From Flavobacterium sp. SUN052 (lineage in GTDB: Bacteria > Bacteroidota > Bacteroidia > Flavobacteriales > Flavobacteriaceae), in assembly GCF_028867935.1 (NCBI RefSeq), contig NZ_JAPQNS010000002.1, positions 62,001-126,000 of the forward strand: a stretch of DNA of 64,000 nt, written 5' to 3'. Under the pieces are notes generated by a model. The model was not told the DNA's origin, did not search any database, and was given only the letters and a program-made list of their open reading frames with translations. Both the position numbers and the translations under genes were made by a program. Of this stretch, positions 18,837 to 29,202 are shown in pieces. Within the stretch, counting starts at the first letter, position 1. Every line of letters begins with the position of its first letter.

Positions 18837-21800
18837 ATGAAAAAACTTCTACTAGGAAGTTGGATACTAACAATGTTATTCTGCCTGCCCGTACTGGCAC
18901 AGGATATAGCTGTTAGTGGCCGGGTTACTTCATCAGACGACGGCTCCTCCCTACCGGGTGTGAGCGTACAGGTAAAGGGCACCACGCGGGGTACTACAAC
19001 GGATGCAAATGGTAATTTTCGCATCAATGCGCCAGCGAATGCCAGGTTAGTGTTTAGTTTTATTGGGTTTACCGCCCAGGAGGTTGCCATTGGGAACCGG
19101 TCGAGCGTTGATGTTCGGTTGGAAAACAACACACAGGACCTGAGCGAAGTGGTCGTAACGGGTTATGGAGGGACAATCAACCGCCGGGAGTTTACTGGTG
19201 CCAGTTCGAAAGTCAGTGGCACCACTATTCAGAACCTGCCTGTAGGTAGCTTCGATAAGGCGTTGGCTGGTAGAGCAGCGGGGGTTCAGGTAACATCGGC
19301 TAATGGCGTACCGGGTGGAGCCATCCAGATTCGTATCCGGGGAATTGGTTCGATTTCAGCAGGATCAGACCCACTTTACGTGGTGGATGGTATTCAGTTA
19401 AATGCAACCAACAACGCTTCCTTCACGTCGTCGAACCCGCTGGCATTTTTAAATCCCAATGATATTGAGAGCATTGAGATCCTGAAGGATGCAGCCGCAG
19501 CCTCTATCTATGGGTCGCAGGCAGCCAACGGTGTAGTGCTTGTAACAACCAAGCGGGGGAAAGCCGGAAAAACACAAATCTCGTTCAATTATTACACGGG
19601 TGTTGATGAGCCAATAAAGCGGCTTGATGTACTGAACACGCAGGAGTGGATCGCCCTGCGGACCCAAGCCCGTATCAATGGCGGCCAGGCAGCTGATGTA
19701 GCCCGCACTACCGTGTTATCCACGATCCGGCAACCAGGTATCAGCGATGAAGCAGTTGCTGCCCTTCCTACTTACGACTGGCAAAAAGAGGCTTATCGCA
19801 ATGGCCGCACCAACAACTATGAGTTGAACCTAAATGGGGGCAACGAAAAAACAAAATTCTACGTCTCAGGCTCGTACTATGAGCAAAGTGCCAACGTAAT
19901 AAATGTAAATTTTAAGCGGGGTACGCTTAACTCGACACTGACGCACGATATCAATAGTAAACTGAGACTAGAGCAAACAATAAAGTTAAGCTCCATTACT
20001 CAGCGTGGCCAACAGGGATCGCCCAATGGTGGTTCGTTCTTGGGTTCGTCGGCTTTTTCATCGTCGCTGATGATCCCCAGTGTTCCTATTTATAACCCAG
20101 ATGGCAGCTTCTACGGAACCCCCGATCAGGGTGGCACGCCCGGTATCCTGAATCAAAACATTATTCAGGTATCGTCGTTGAATGACATCGTTTCGGTTGT
20201 CAATCAGTTTAACGGAGGTTTGGGACTGAATTACAAGCCTATAGAAAACCTGACTATTCGGCCGTTTGTCAGTCTGGATTACCGTGCCATTAAAGGTCGG
20301 TATTTTACTGACCCACGAACAGCCGATGCGTTTGTTGTACGCGGACGTTTGTCCGATCAGTTTAACCAGAACATCAACTTTCTGACCAACGTTACAGCTA
20401 ATTATGCCAAAACATTTGGTAAGCATGATGTAAGCGCGTTGTTGGGTGTGGAATATCGGTCTGATGTAAACGAAGCGACCAGCGCGCAGATTACCAACGT
20501 TCCAACACCGGATTTTCGGTATGGTAGTGCAGCCGCTTTGCCCGTATCAGTGGGTGGTGGTTGGACTGGCTATCACAAAGCCTCAGCATTTGGTAACCTG
20601 AAATACAACTATGGCCGGAAGTACGACGTGAGTGTAATTGCCCGTCTGGATGGTTCGAGCCGGTTCGGAGCTAATAATCGGTTTGGTTTCTTCCCATCCG
20701 TGTCGGCGGCCTGGCTTGTTTCGGAAGAAGACTTCCTGAAAGGCAACCGTATTCTGAACGAACTGAAGTTCCGGGCATCTTACGGAACAACGGGTAACGA
20801 CCAGATCGGAACGCTCTTCGGCCTGAGCAACTTCCCATCCTTAGGATTGGTGAGTGCTGGCTTCGACTACAATGGTGCAGCAGGTTTTGCTCCTTCGCAG
20901 TTGGGTAACCCCAACCTAAAGTGGGAAACAAACGTAACCACTAATCTGGGTGTAGACTTCGGCTTCTTCAGCAACCGGTTGACCGGATCGGTTGATGTGT
21001 TCGATCGCACGAGCCGCGACTTGCTGCTGGCGGTGAACCTTCCGTTTACAAACGGTTTCGGCAGCATTTCGCGTAATGCCGGTTCCGTACAGAATCGTGG
21101 CATTGAGGTGGAACTGAATACGGTTAACGTACAATCGGGAGATTTCAAGTGGAAAACCTCATTCAACATCACGTCGATTCAGAATAAGGTTACCAAACTG
21201 ATCGACGGCATTACCCCATTAGCCAACCCCGACAGTGCGATCACAATCAACTACACTGATTATTACGGCGTAGGTCGTACGGCCATTCAGGGTCGTCCGT
21301 TGCTACCCAACTACACCACCGAATACGCTGGTGTCAACCCGGCAACGGGTCGTCCGATGTTCTATGATTATGCGGGCAACATCACTTACACGCCAATTTC
21401 GCCCCGCGACCAGCGCTACCTGGGTACCCAATTGCCCAAGTTCTACGGCGGATTTATCAACTCGTTTAGCTACAAAGGGCTGTCGCTCGATGTGTTCTTC
21501 CAGTATGATTACGGTCGGCGGTCATTCAACAGTCAAACTTCTTTCCTGGCTGAACTGGCCGGGCGCGATTTCAACGCCCTGCGGTCGGTATATGATCGTC
21601 GCTGGCAGAACCCCGGTGATATCACCGATGTACCCCGTCCAATTAACGGGAATGCCGAAACACGGGGTATCAGCAGCCTGAGTGGTTCACGAACCCTGGA
21701 AGACGCTTCGTACCTACGCCTGAAGCAGTTGCGGTTGAACTATAGCATTCCAGTTGCGATCTCGCAAAAGATAAGAGCTTCGAAAGCCAGTATGTATGTA

Positions 21801-21932
21801 CAGGCTCAAAACCTGGTAACCTGGACAAACTGGACTAGTTACGATCCTGAATTCCTGGATTTTGGTGCTGGTAGCAGCGGTGTCATTCCGAACTCCCGGT
21901 CATTTACTGCCGGTATCAATCTGACGTTTTAA
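18837..21932 (+). CDS. SusC/RagA TonB-linked outer-membrane transporter
   Basis: 1031 residues. Order: signal peptide ending CLPVLAQ, carboxypeptidase-regulatory-like domain (about 22-100, VSGRVTSSDDGSSLPGVSVQ), TonB box region SEVVVTGYGG, plug domain with the AASIYGSQAANGVVLVTTKRG motif, and a large beta-barrel ending SFTAGINLTF. Unlike the SusC at 13162 it has no STN domain, so it is not expected to signal to a FecR protein. It is followed by its SusD partner 24 bases downstream and by a small lipoprotein. The first 85 residues are very similar to those of the SusC at 24510, while the rest differs. Confidence 0.95.
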   Translation: MKKLLLGSWILTMLFCLPVLAQDIAVSGRVTSSDDGSSLPGVSVQVKGTTRGTTTDANGNFRINAPANARLVFSFIGFTAQEVAIGNRSSVDVRLENNTQDLSEVVVTGYGGTINRREFTGASSKVSGTTIQNLPVGSFDKALAGRAAGVQVTSANGVPGGAIQIRIRGIGSISAGSDPLYVVDGIQLNATNNASFTSSNPLAFLNPNDIESIEILKDAAAASIYGSQAANGVVLVTTKRGKAGKTQISFNYYTGVDEPIKRLDVLNTQEWIALRTQARINGGQAADVARTTVLSTIRQPGISDEAVAALPTYDWQKEAYRNGRTNNYELNLNGGNEKTKFYVSGSYYEQSANVINVNFKRGTLNSTLTHDINSKLRLEQTIKLSSITQRGQQGSPNGGSFLGSSAFSSSLMIPSVPIYNPDGSFYGTPDQGGTPGILNQNIIQVSSLNDIVSVVNQFNGGLGLNYKPIENLTIRPFVSLDYRAIKGRYFTDPRTADAFVVRGRLSDQFNQNINFLTNVTANYAKTFGKHDVSALLGVEYRSDVNEATSAQITNVPTPDFRYGSAAALPVSVGGGWTGYHKASAFGNLKYNYGRKYDVSVIARLDGSSRFGANNRFGFFPSVSAAWLVSEEDFLKGNRILNELKFRASYGTTGNDQIGTLFGLSNFPSLGLVSAGFDYNGAAGFAPSQLGNPNLKWETNVTTNLGVDFGFFSNRLTGSVDVFDRTSRDLLLAVNLPFTNGFGSISRNAGSVQNRGIEVELNTVNVQSGDFKWKTSFNITSIQNKVTKLIDGITPLANPDSAITINYTDYYGVGRTAIQGRPLLPNYTTEYAGVNPATGRPMFYDYAGNITYTPISPRDQRYLGTQLPKFYGGFINSFSYKGLSLDVFFQYDYGRRSFNSQTSFLAELAGRDFNALRSVYDRRWQNPGDITDVPRPINGNAETRGISSLSGSRTLEDASYLRLKQLRLNYSIPVAISQKIRASKASMYVQAQNLVTWTNWTSYDPEFLDFGAGSSGVIPNSRSFTAGINLTF

Positions 21933-21956
21933 TTCAACACACTGACTCACAAACCA

Positions 21957-23453
21957 ATGCGTTTTTCCATAAAAATACTAACTTCCAGTGTACTGGTGGG
22001 TGTTTCGTGCCTGGTGACCGCCTGTAGCGATCAGTTGCTCGATGTTGCCCCTCGAAACAATGGCAATTTATCCACTGCCCTCAATACGGTAGAAGGATTG
22101 GATGCCACGCTGAATGGTATCTACGATCGTTTACAAAGTACATCGCTCTATGGCCGGGACCTGCTTGCTGTAGCTGAGGCACTTGGCGACAATGCGCAGG
22201 CAACCAACAAATCGGGCCGGTTAAATAACGAGAACCGAAATGTGGCCCAAGCCTCGTTTATTAGCTGGCAACCCGCTTATTACGCTATCAATCAGGCGAA
22301 CCTCCTAATCGATGCGGTTCCGAAAGTAACAGCGCTGACCGATACAAACCGTCGGAATGCCATTTTGGGACAGGGCTATTTCCTGCGTGGGTTACTGTAT
22401 CATGACCTGATGCGGGCCTATGCCTATGAGCCAGGAGTTGAGATTGCCCAGCAAAACCGGGGTGGCGTTCCATTGGTACTTACGGGGGTAAGTGAACAAG
22501 GACAACTGTCATATCCCGCCCGCGCGCCAATTGCTGATGTCTACGCACAAATCAATAAAGATCTACAGGCTGCAGTCGCATATTTCGGTCGGTCAGCATC
22601 CAGCAACGGTGGCGTTCCGGCCTATGGTAACCGGCAGGCGGCTCAGGTGTTGCTTTCTCGGGTTGCTCTGTATGGCAAAGATTACGCCAATGCCGTTAAA
22701 TTCGCCACTGATGCCATTGCTGGAAACGTGAAAATAACCGACGCCAGTGCATACATTGGCGGATGGCGCGCTCCACGTAACCCAGAATCGGTATTCGAAC
22801 TTCAGTTTGCCGTCGTTTCCGAAAATATTGGTGTCAATACCTCACTGCAAACAACCTACACCACCCTGGTTAGAACGGGTGATCGTACGGCTACCGGCGG
22901 CTTCGGTGATTTAGTCCCCACAAACGCGTTCCTGGCTGATCTACGGTCTGAAACCACCACTGCAGGACAACCCGCGGATATTCGTTCAACGCTGTATGAA
23001 CTTGGAACAACGGGCCGTGGTACGGCTTTCACCGAGTGTACCAAGTTTCTGGGTAAAAACGGAACGATCAATCTTGATAACGTCCCCATCATCCGTATTC
23101 CAGAGGCTTATCTTAACCGGGCTGAAGCAAACGCCATGTTGGGTAACACGGCCGCTGCACTCACTGACCTGAATCTGATTCGGACCAATCGCGGTTTGCC
23201 AGCTCGCACAGAAGCTAGTTTTGCAACGCCTGCAGCCCTGTTAAACGAAATTTTACGGCAGCGTCGGTTGGAGTATGCATTTGAAGGACACCGCTGGTTC
23301 GATCTGAAACGTCGTGGGCAGGATATTATCAAAACGATTCCGTTGAGTACTACTGCCAACAATATCCCCTTCAACGATTACCGTATTCTGGCAAACATTC
23401 CAGTCAACGAAGTATCTACCAACAAGAACATCCGGCAGAACTTCGGGTATTAA
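21957..23453 (+). CDS. SusD/RagB-type outer-membrane lipoprotein
   Basis: 498 residues with a lipoprotein signal ending in LVTAC (Cys23). SusD features include DQLLDVAPRN near the N-terminus, the helical GYFLRGLLYHDLMRAYAYEP segment, RIPEAYLNRAEANAMLG, and the C-terminal RRLEYAFEGHRWFDLKRRGQ followed by IPVNEVSTNKNIRQNFGY. It is the lipoprotein lid of the SusC encoded immediately upstream. No glycoside hydrolase is linked to this pair, so its ligand may be something other than a polysaccharide or be processed by enzymes encoded elsewhere. Confidence 0.95.
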   Translation: MRFSIKILTSSVLVGVSCLVTACSDQLLDVAPRNNGNLSTALNTVEGLDATLNGIYDRLQSTSLYGRDLLAVAEALGDNAQATNKSGRLNNENRNVAQASFISWQPAYYAINQANLLIDAVPKVTALTDTNRRNAILGQGYFLRGLLYHDLMRAYAYEPGVEIAQQNRGGVPLVLTGVSEQGQLSYPARAPIADVYAQINKDLQAAVAYFGRSASSNGGVPAYGNRQAAQVLLSRVALYGKDYANAVKFATDAIAGNVKITDASAYIGGWRAPRNPESVFELQFAVVSENIGVNTSLQTTYTTLVRTGDRTATGGFGDLVPTNAFLADLRSETTTAGQPADIRSTLYELGTTGRGTAFTECTKFLGKNGTINLDNVPIIRIPEAYLNRAEANAMLGNTAAALTDLNLIRTNRGLPARTEASFATPAALLNEILRQRRLEYAFEGHRWFDLKRRGQDIIKTIPLSTTANNIPFNDYRILANIPVNEVSTNKNIRQNFGY

Positions 23454-23511
23454 TCTGTTTTGACCGACGCTGGTTTGTCAGCGTCAGTCAGTTAAAACAT
23501 CAAGCACATTC

Positions 23512-23991
23512 ATGAAAAAGCTTAACTACATCTGGCTCGTTATTCTGCCCTTGCTAGGATTAATAGCCTGCGACAATAACTTAGACAAAGTCTTTGATAG
23601 CCTGACCGTCGTCGAATTCGACGATGCCATTTTACGGACTAATGCTACAGGCCGTACGTATTCTATCACCAGCATTCCAACGAGTGTTACTGCTGGTGGT
23701 ACTACAACCGCCCGCCTAAATCTAGTAGGTGCTCAGCGCAGCAGCGACTTGACTGTACGAGTTCTGGTTGATCCTGCCACCACCATGCCGGCCAGCAGCT
23801 ATACGTTGAGCAACGGTGGGAACGTAGTCATTCCAATGAACACTAGTTTCGGCTCGCTGTCAGTAGCAGTAGGGCGGGCTACCAGCACAACGGCACCCAT
23901 TGGCAACCTGGTGTTGGTAATCGACAGCACAAGTACTGATTTCAAGCCTAGTCAGAATTATAAACGTTTAGGTTTTTCCTTCCGAAATTAA
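23512..23991 (+). CDS. Small surface lipoprotein of a SusC/SusD locus
   Basis: 159 residues. The signal peptide ends in the lipobox LLGLIAC (Cys20). The rest is a single beta-rich domain with many Thr and Ser, resembling the N-terminal immunoglobulin-like module found in Bacteroidota surface glycan-binding proteins (DUF1735/DUF4843-like); this match is by general appearance only. It is the third gene of the SusC-SusD unit, 58 bases after SusD, and is followed by a strong hairpin. A role as an accessory ligand-binding protein at the cell surface is likely from context. Confidence 0.75.
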   Translation: MKKLNYIWLVILPLLGLIACDNNLDKVFDSLTVVEFDDAILRTNATGRTYSITSIPTSVTAGGTTTARLNLVGAQRSSDLTVRVLVDPATTMPASSYTLSNGGNVVIPMNTSFGSLSVAVGRATSTTAPIGNLVLVIDSTSTDFKPSQNYKRLGFSFRN

Positions 23992-24019
23992 CAAGTTGCT
24001 CTTGACTAACAGATTGGTG

Positions 24020-24061
24020 CATGAAGAAGGGCTACCTCAAATGAGGTAGCCCTTCTTCATG
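24020..24061 (+). terminator. Long perfect hairpin after the SusC/SusD/lipoprotein unit
   Basis: A 19-base perfect inverted repeat (atgaagaagggctacctca and its complement) with a two-base centre lies 28 bases after the lipoprotein stop, extended by one more C-G pair. There is no T-run on either side, so it is not a textbook intrinsic terminator; it may stabilise the 3' end or work with another factor. Confidence 0.6.
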
Positions 24062-24509
24062 TATAGACACTTATAAGTTCATAGTAAAAATACTTAAAAT
24101 AGGAGAATTATATCCATCACAAAACGGTCAGCAAAAATGATTCCCGACTTTGCTAAGCCTGCTAAAGTAGGCAGGTAAATAGACCCTGTTTCAGAAACAA
24201 CCCAGTACGGACAGTTTTACCAATGGTTTCAGTGCCTTTATAAAGCAAAGTTGATCCGTATATTTTGACTTTTCCATAAAAAAAGTTTCTACTGAATTAG
24301 CACATGCAGTTTGAACCTATCATTGACACAGGCCAGTCCCGTTCAATAACTTTTCTGTGTATTTATATGTAAGTAATAATATTAAGTATTTTTTAAGGCA
24401 AAAAAAATCTACTAAAACTATACCCTGTTTGCCTGAAATACTTCGTTTTCACCTTACTTTTGCCCTCCATTTTAGTTGGGCGTTAATACATTTTTAATCA
24501 ACAAAACCT
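24062..24509 (+). promoter_or_regulatory. Intergenic region with candidate promoter for the SusC at 24510
   Basis: These 448 bases show no gene. Close to the downstream SusC there is an exact match to the Bacteroidota -7 element (TACTTTTG, 24455-24462). A TTTG at 24428-24431 could be the -33 element, but the 23-base spacing is a little longer than usual. The leader to the ATG would be about 40 bases. The remaining sequence is AT-rich without clear structure. Confidence 0.5.
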
Positions 24510-27500
24510 ATGTGCAGAATTTTATTGGGAAGCTGGCTATTATCGTTGCTCTTCTGCCTGCCATTAATGGCTCAAGATGTTGCGGTAAGTGGTCGGGTCA
24601 CTTCATCAGATGACGGCTCCGCCCTGCCGGGTGTGAGTATTCAGGTAAAAGGTACAACACGCGGCACAACAACCGATGCCGATGGTCGGTACCGCATCAA
24701 CGCTCCAGCCAACGCACGGCTGGTATTTAGCTTTATAGGCTACGGGTCAGAAGACATTGCTATTGGCAACCAGACAACTATCGATGTTAAATTGACAGCT
24801 GGTCTTCAGAACTTAAACGAGGTTGTGGTAACCGCTCAGGGTATCGAGCGAGACAAACGATCGCTGGGTTACTCTACTCAAGAGGTAAGTGGTGCTTTGA
24901 TTGCCCAAAGATCAGAGCCGAACTTGCTAAATGCACTACAGGGTAAACTGGCGGGTGTGAACATTACCAGTTCCAGCGGAGCGCCAGGTGCTTCTACAAA
25001 CATTAACATTCGTGGTATCACCTCCTTCAATGGCTCAAACCAACCGTTGATTGTGGTGGATGGAATCATTTTCAGCAATGATGTCAACAACACGCAGAAT
25101 ACGTTGTTTGGCACGCAGCCATCAAACCGTTTGTCGGATATTAACCCCGAAAACATTGAGTCGCTAAACGTACTGAAAGGACCTGCGGCAGCGGCTTTGT
25201 ACGGTTCACGGGCATCAGCTGGTGCCATTATCATTACCACGAAATCGGGACGTAACAACAACAACAAAACGGAAGTTACCCTCACTTCGTCGTACAACGT
25301 GCAGGACGTATATGGTCTGGCTCGTTTCCAGAATGCTTATGGCCAAGGCTCTAACAACCTGTTCGTAAACAATTCGACTAACTCATGGGGGCCAGCTTTT
25401 GCGGGTGGCCCTACCTCGATCACAAACCTTCAGGGAGAGACTCGTCCTTATCAGGCGTACCCAAATAACGTACGGGACTTTTTCCAGCAGGGAACGTTGT
25501 TGCAAAATACTGTGAACATTGCGGGTGGCGATCAAACGCGCAATTTCCTGGTTTCTCTGGGTAACACGAGCCAACGGGGTATCACGCCTAACACCCGCTT
25601 TGTCCGGACGAACCTCCAGCTTAGTGGCGAAACCAAGCTGAACAATGGTCTGCGTATCACGGGCTCAGCAACCTATGTACAGACGGTACAACGAGGTGTT
25701 CCCGGCGGTAACGGTGGTAGCGCCTTTGGTCAGTTGACCCGGATTCCGCGTAGTTATGATCTGCCCAATGAACCGTATCAGGACGTAAACGGACGGAGCA
25801 TCTACTTTATCACCTCAGCCAACAACCCAAACTGGTCGCTGTACAACACGACCCAGAATGGCCAGGTTGACCGGGTCTTCGGTAACTTCACCGTTGATTA
25901 TAACATCACAAAATGGCTGAATGTACTCTATCGTGCTACGGCTGACACGTACTCTGACCGCCGTAAATTCATCGAAGCAATCGGTTCGGCCCGTACGCCA
26001 CTGGGTTCAATTACGCAGGACAACTATTTCCGGTCTGAATTGAACGGCGATTTGATTGTGACGGCTCGCACCGATAAGTTTTTCCTGGACGGACTGACAG
26101 CCAATCTGTTACTGGGCAACAACATTAACCAGCGCCAGCTTCAGAACCAGTTTGTAGTGGGTGGCTCGCTCACCTTGCCTGGTTTCTACAACCCGAGCAG
26201 TGCAACCGTATTTACAAGCAGCGGTGAGAGCTCTACGCTTCGCCGGTTGGTTGGCTACTACGGTCAGTTGTCATTCGGCTACAACAATTATCTGTTCGTT
26301 GAACTGACCGGCCGTGCTGACCAGTCATCAACGCTGCCTGCTGCTAACAACCTGTATTTTTACCCTTCGGCCTCAGTTAGCTTTGTACCAACCGAATTAT
26401 TTAAGATTAAGTCAGACATTCTTTCGTACGCCAAAGTACGGGCCAGCCGGGCTCGTGTAGGCCGCGATGCTGACCCTTATCTGCTCAACTCGGTGTACAC
26501 AAAAGCGGGCTATGGCAACAACGTAGCCAGCGTTACGTTCCCGCTTTCAATTGGTAGCGTTAGCGTGCCGGGCTTCCAGATTGGTAGCCGGATCGGTAAC
26601 AGCGGTCTAACGCCCGAGTTTGTCACGTCATCTGAAGTAGGGGTCAACCTTGGCTTCTTCAACAACCGCCTGGGAATTGATGCGGCTTATTTCGATACAC
26701 GCTCTACCAACCAGATCTTCGACGTAGCTGTATCGCCATCGTCAGGTTATGATACCCGTACAACCAATGTTGGTGAACTTCGTAACAAAGGTTTCGAATT
26801 GGTTCTGTCGGCAACGCCCGTTCGTACCAAAGGCTTCAAGTGGGATTTAGCGCTGAACTTCACCGCCATCCGCAACAATGTTGAGTCGATTATTCAGGGG
26901 GTTACCCAGTCGACTATTTCGGGTAACGGATTTATCGGTATCTCTCCTTCTATCGCAGTGGGTTATCCATACGGCGTAATTGTAGGAACGGCGAACGTTC
27001 GGGTGCAAAGCCAGGATCAAAACTTGCCTTACTATGATGCTACGGGGCAGTATAAAGATCAGTTTGTTGTCAACGGGACAACGGGCGCTTTCGTACCCGG
27101 TACTCCAGGTACAGTTATCGCGTCGATTCAGCCCCGGTACACCGCTGGTTTGAACAATACGTTCTCGTACAAAGGAATTGCCTTGCAGGTTCTGGCCGAT
27201 GTGAAGCAAGGTGGTCAGATTTACTCGTTTAATGCAGTTGACCAGAAAAATGCTGGATCACTCTACGTAACGGGTATCGACCGCGAGCAACCACGTGTTT
27301 TGCCGGGTGTCATCCAGAATGCCGATGGAACCTTCCGTCCGAACAACATTCAGGTTCCTGCTCAAACGTATTGGGGCAACCTGGGTGGCTTAGCCTCAGA
27401 AGGTGCCGTGTATGATGCTACGGTTTACCGTCTGCGCGAAGTATCGTTGAACTACACCCTGCCGAAAAACCTGCTGAACAAAACTCCTTTTGGAACGATC

Positions 27501-27659
27501 TCAGTTGGCTTAAGTGGCCGGAACCTGTACTTCTTCGCGCCCGGATTCTTCAGCGATCCAGAAACCAATACGCAGGGAGCAGGCAACATTCAGGGTCTTG
27601 ACCTGAACGGTGGTCCCAACACCCGCAATTATGGTGTCAATGTACGTTTAACACTGTAA
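24510..27659 (+). CDS. SusC/RagA TonB-linked outer-membrane transporter
   Basis: 1049 residues. Signal peptide ending CLPLMAQ; carboxypeptidase-regulatory-like domain starting VSGRVTSSDDGSALPG; TonB box NEVVVTAQGIERDKRSLGYS; plug domain with the AAAALYGSRASAGAIIITTK motif; beta-barrel to the C-terminal NYGVNVRLTL. The AQGIERDKRSLGY start of the plug places it in a different SusC subgroup from the gene at 18837, although the first 85 residues of the two are nearly the same. No STN domain. It is 25 bases upstream of a SusD-like gene. Confidence 0.95.
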   Translation: MCRILLGSWLLSLLFCLPLMAQDVAVSGRVTSSDDGSALPGVSIQVKGTTRGTTTDADGRYRINAPANARLVFSFIGYGSEDIAIGNQTTIDVKLTAGLQNLNEVVVTAQGIERDKRSLGYSTQEVSGALIAQRSEPNLLNALQGKLAGVNITSSSGAPGASTNINIRGITSFNGSNQPLIVVDGIIFSNDVNNTQNTLFGTQPSNRLSDINPENIESLNVLKGPAAAALYGSRASAGAIIITTKSGRNNNNKTEVTLTSSYNVQDVYGLARFQNAYGQGSNNLFVNNSTNSWGPAFAGGPTSITNLQGETRPYQAYPNNVRDFFQQGTLLQNTVNIAGGDQTRNFLVSLGNTSQRGITPNTRFVRTNLQLSGETKLNNGLRITGSATYVQTVQRGVPGGNGGSAFGQLTRIPRSYDLPNEPYQDVNGRSIYFITSANNPNWSLYNTTQNGQVDRVFGNFTVDYNITKWLNVLYRATADTYSDRRKFIEAIGSARTPLGSITQDNYFRSELNGDLIVTARTDKFFLDGLTANLLLGNNINQRQLQNQFVVGGSLTLPGFYNPSSATVFTSSGESSTLRRLVGYYGQLSFGYNNYLFVELTGRADQSSTLPAANNLYFYPSASVSFVPTELFKIKSDILSYAKVRASRARVGRDADPYLLNSVYTKAGYGNNVASVTFPLSIGSVSVPGFQIGSRIGNSGLTPEFVTSSEVGVNLGFFNNRLGIDAAYFDTRSTNQIFDVAVSPSSGYDTRTTNVGELRNKGFELVLSATPVRTKGFKWDLALNFTAIRNNVESIIQGVTQSTISGNGFIGISPSIAVGYPYGVIVGTANVRVQSQDQNLPYYDATGQYKDQFVVNGTTGAFVPGTPGTVIASIQPRYTAGLNNTFSYKGIALQVLADVKQGGQIYSFNAVDQKNAGSLYVTGIDREQPRVLPGVIQNADGTFRPNNIQVPAQTYWGNLGGLASEGAVYDATVYRLREVSLNYTLPKNLLNKTPFGTISVGLSGRNLYFFAPGFFSDPETNTQGAGNIQGLDLNGGPNTRNYGVNVRLTL

Positions 27660-27684
27660 GCACACTTTATCAATTTCATTACCA

Positions 27685-29169
27685 ATGATTCGTCATTTCA
27701 TAAAAGTCTGCTACCTGGTGCCTCTCTTTGTGGGCATGAGTGGCTGCAAGAATTTCCTGGACGTCAACGTATCGCCCAATAACCCGCTGGTGGTTACGCC
27801 AGCCGTATTGTTACCTACTGTCGAAATCGGGGCCGCTTTTTCTAACGCGAACGAACTGAATCGCTTTGCCTCGGTGCTGGTGCAGCAACTGTCCGGTGCG
27901 GCCAACACGCCGGCAGCTACCGACATCTACAACACTACAGGTGCTGATTTCGGTAACCAATGGCGGTTTGAGCTCTATGGTGCCGCCTTGGTAAACGCCC
28001 AGAAACTGATTGAGCTGGGTGATGCCAACAATGCAAAAGCGTATTCGGGTATTGGCAAAATCATGAAGGCCTACGCCTTTAGTATTGCTACCGACGTTTG
28101 GGGCGATGTTCCTTACTCACAGGCATTGCAGGGCGAAGCTCTCCCGCAGCCACGCTTAGACAAGCAGGAAGATATTTACAAAGGCAACCAAAGCCTGGGT
28201 ATTCAAAGCTTGTTTGATCTGGTTCGTGATGGTCTTAAAGATCTCGACGGCTTAACAATTTCTCCGACAACGGGCCTTGTTACAACGGGGATCGCTCCGG
28301 GCAGCACCGACGATATTGCTTACAAAGGCAACATCATCAAATGGCGGCAGGCCGGCAATAGCCTTCTGCTCAAATTTGCCAACACGATTAGCCGTAAAGA
28401 ACCAGATCTGGCTAAAACCGTGATCAACGAGGTACTGACTCGTAACGTTTATATCAAAAGTAACGCTGACGATTTAAACGTATCGTTTGGGGCAAGTGTT
28501 GGTAGCCAGGACCCCCGGTATACCTACACTAATCTTAGCTCGTTTAAAGACGATTTACTGCTGAGCACTCGCTACCTAAACTTGTTGCAGGGCCTGAACG
28601 ATCCGCGTCTGCCCATTTTGTTCACCCGGCCAGGTGCCAACTACGTAACGGTTGACAACGGATTCCGGGGCACCCTGCCTACTCCGGTTGCTAACTGGTC
28701 ACGGTATAATGCGTACGTTGTCGGCGCAAGTGGTGAAGGTCCAGTTCGGATTCTGACAAACTTCCAGCGGGCATTTATCCTCGCAGAATCAGCCCTTACG
28801 CTCGGAACACCCGGTGATCCGCAAGCACTGTATGCTGAAGGGATTCGGGCCTCGATGACGTCTGCTGGTATTGCAACAGCTCAGATCGACGCCTACATCA
28901 CAGCCAACACGCTGACTGGAACAAACGCGCAGAAACTGTCGCAGATTATCACCCAGAAATACATTGCTTTCACAGGCAACGGTATCGAATTGTGGAATGA
29001 CTATCGCCGGACTGGTTACCCAACTCTGACCAACTCGCAAAATGCAGCTGGTATCGATGGCACCCGTCCTGTGCGTGCCGTTTACGTAACGCAGGAGCAG
29101 GAACGTAACCCCAACTTCCCGAAGCCAGGTCCGCAAACCAACGTTCGTTTGTGGTGGGATATTGATTAA
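27685..29169 (+). CDS. SusD-like outer-membrane lipoprotein (SusD-like_2 group)
   Basis: 494 residues; lipobox VGMSGC (Cys21). The N-terminal FLDVNVSPNNPLVVTPAVLLP segment and the C-terminal TGNGIELWNDYRRTGYPTL followed by NVRLWWDID are typical of the SusD-like_2 group, which pairs with the AQGI-type SusC encoded just upstream. The IATDVWGDVPYSQALQG segment is also characteristic. These proteins bind peptides or small glycans over the SusC barrel. No degradative enzyme is adjacent, so a ligand cannot be guessed. Confidence 0.93.
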   Translation: MIRHFIKVCYLVPLFVGMSGCKNFLDVNVSPNNPLVVTPAVLLPTVEIGAAFSNANELNRFASVLVQQLSGAANTPAATDIYNTTGADFGNQWRFELYGAALVNAQKLIELGDANNAKAYSGIGKIMKAYAFSIATDVWGDVPYSQALQGEALPQPRLDKQEDIYKGNQSLGIQSLFDLVRDGLKDLDGLTISPTTGLVTTGIAPGSTDDIAYKGNIIKWRQAGNSLLLKFANTISRKEPDLAKTVINEVLTRNVYIKSNADDLNVSFGASVGSQDPRYTYTNLSSFKDDLLLSTRYLNLLQGLNDPRLPILFTRPGANYVTVDNGFRGTLPTPVANWSRYNAYVVGASGEGPVRILTNFQRAFILAESALTLGTPGDPQALYAEGIRASMTSAGIATAQIDAYITANTLTGTNAQKLSQIITQKYIAFTGNGIELWNDYRRTGYPTLTNSQNAAGIDGTRPVRAVYVTQEQERNPNFPKPGPQTNVRLWWDID

Positions 29170-29202
29170 ACCGTGGTCATCCAATTTAAACCAATCAAAC
29201 GC

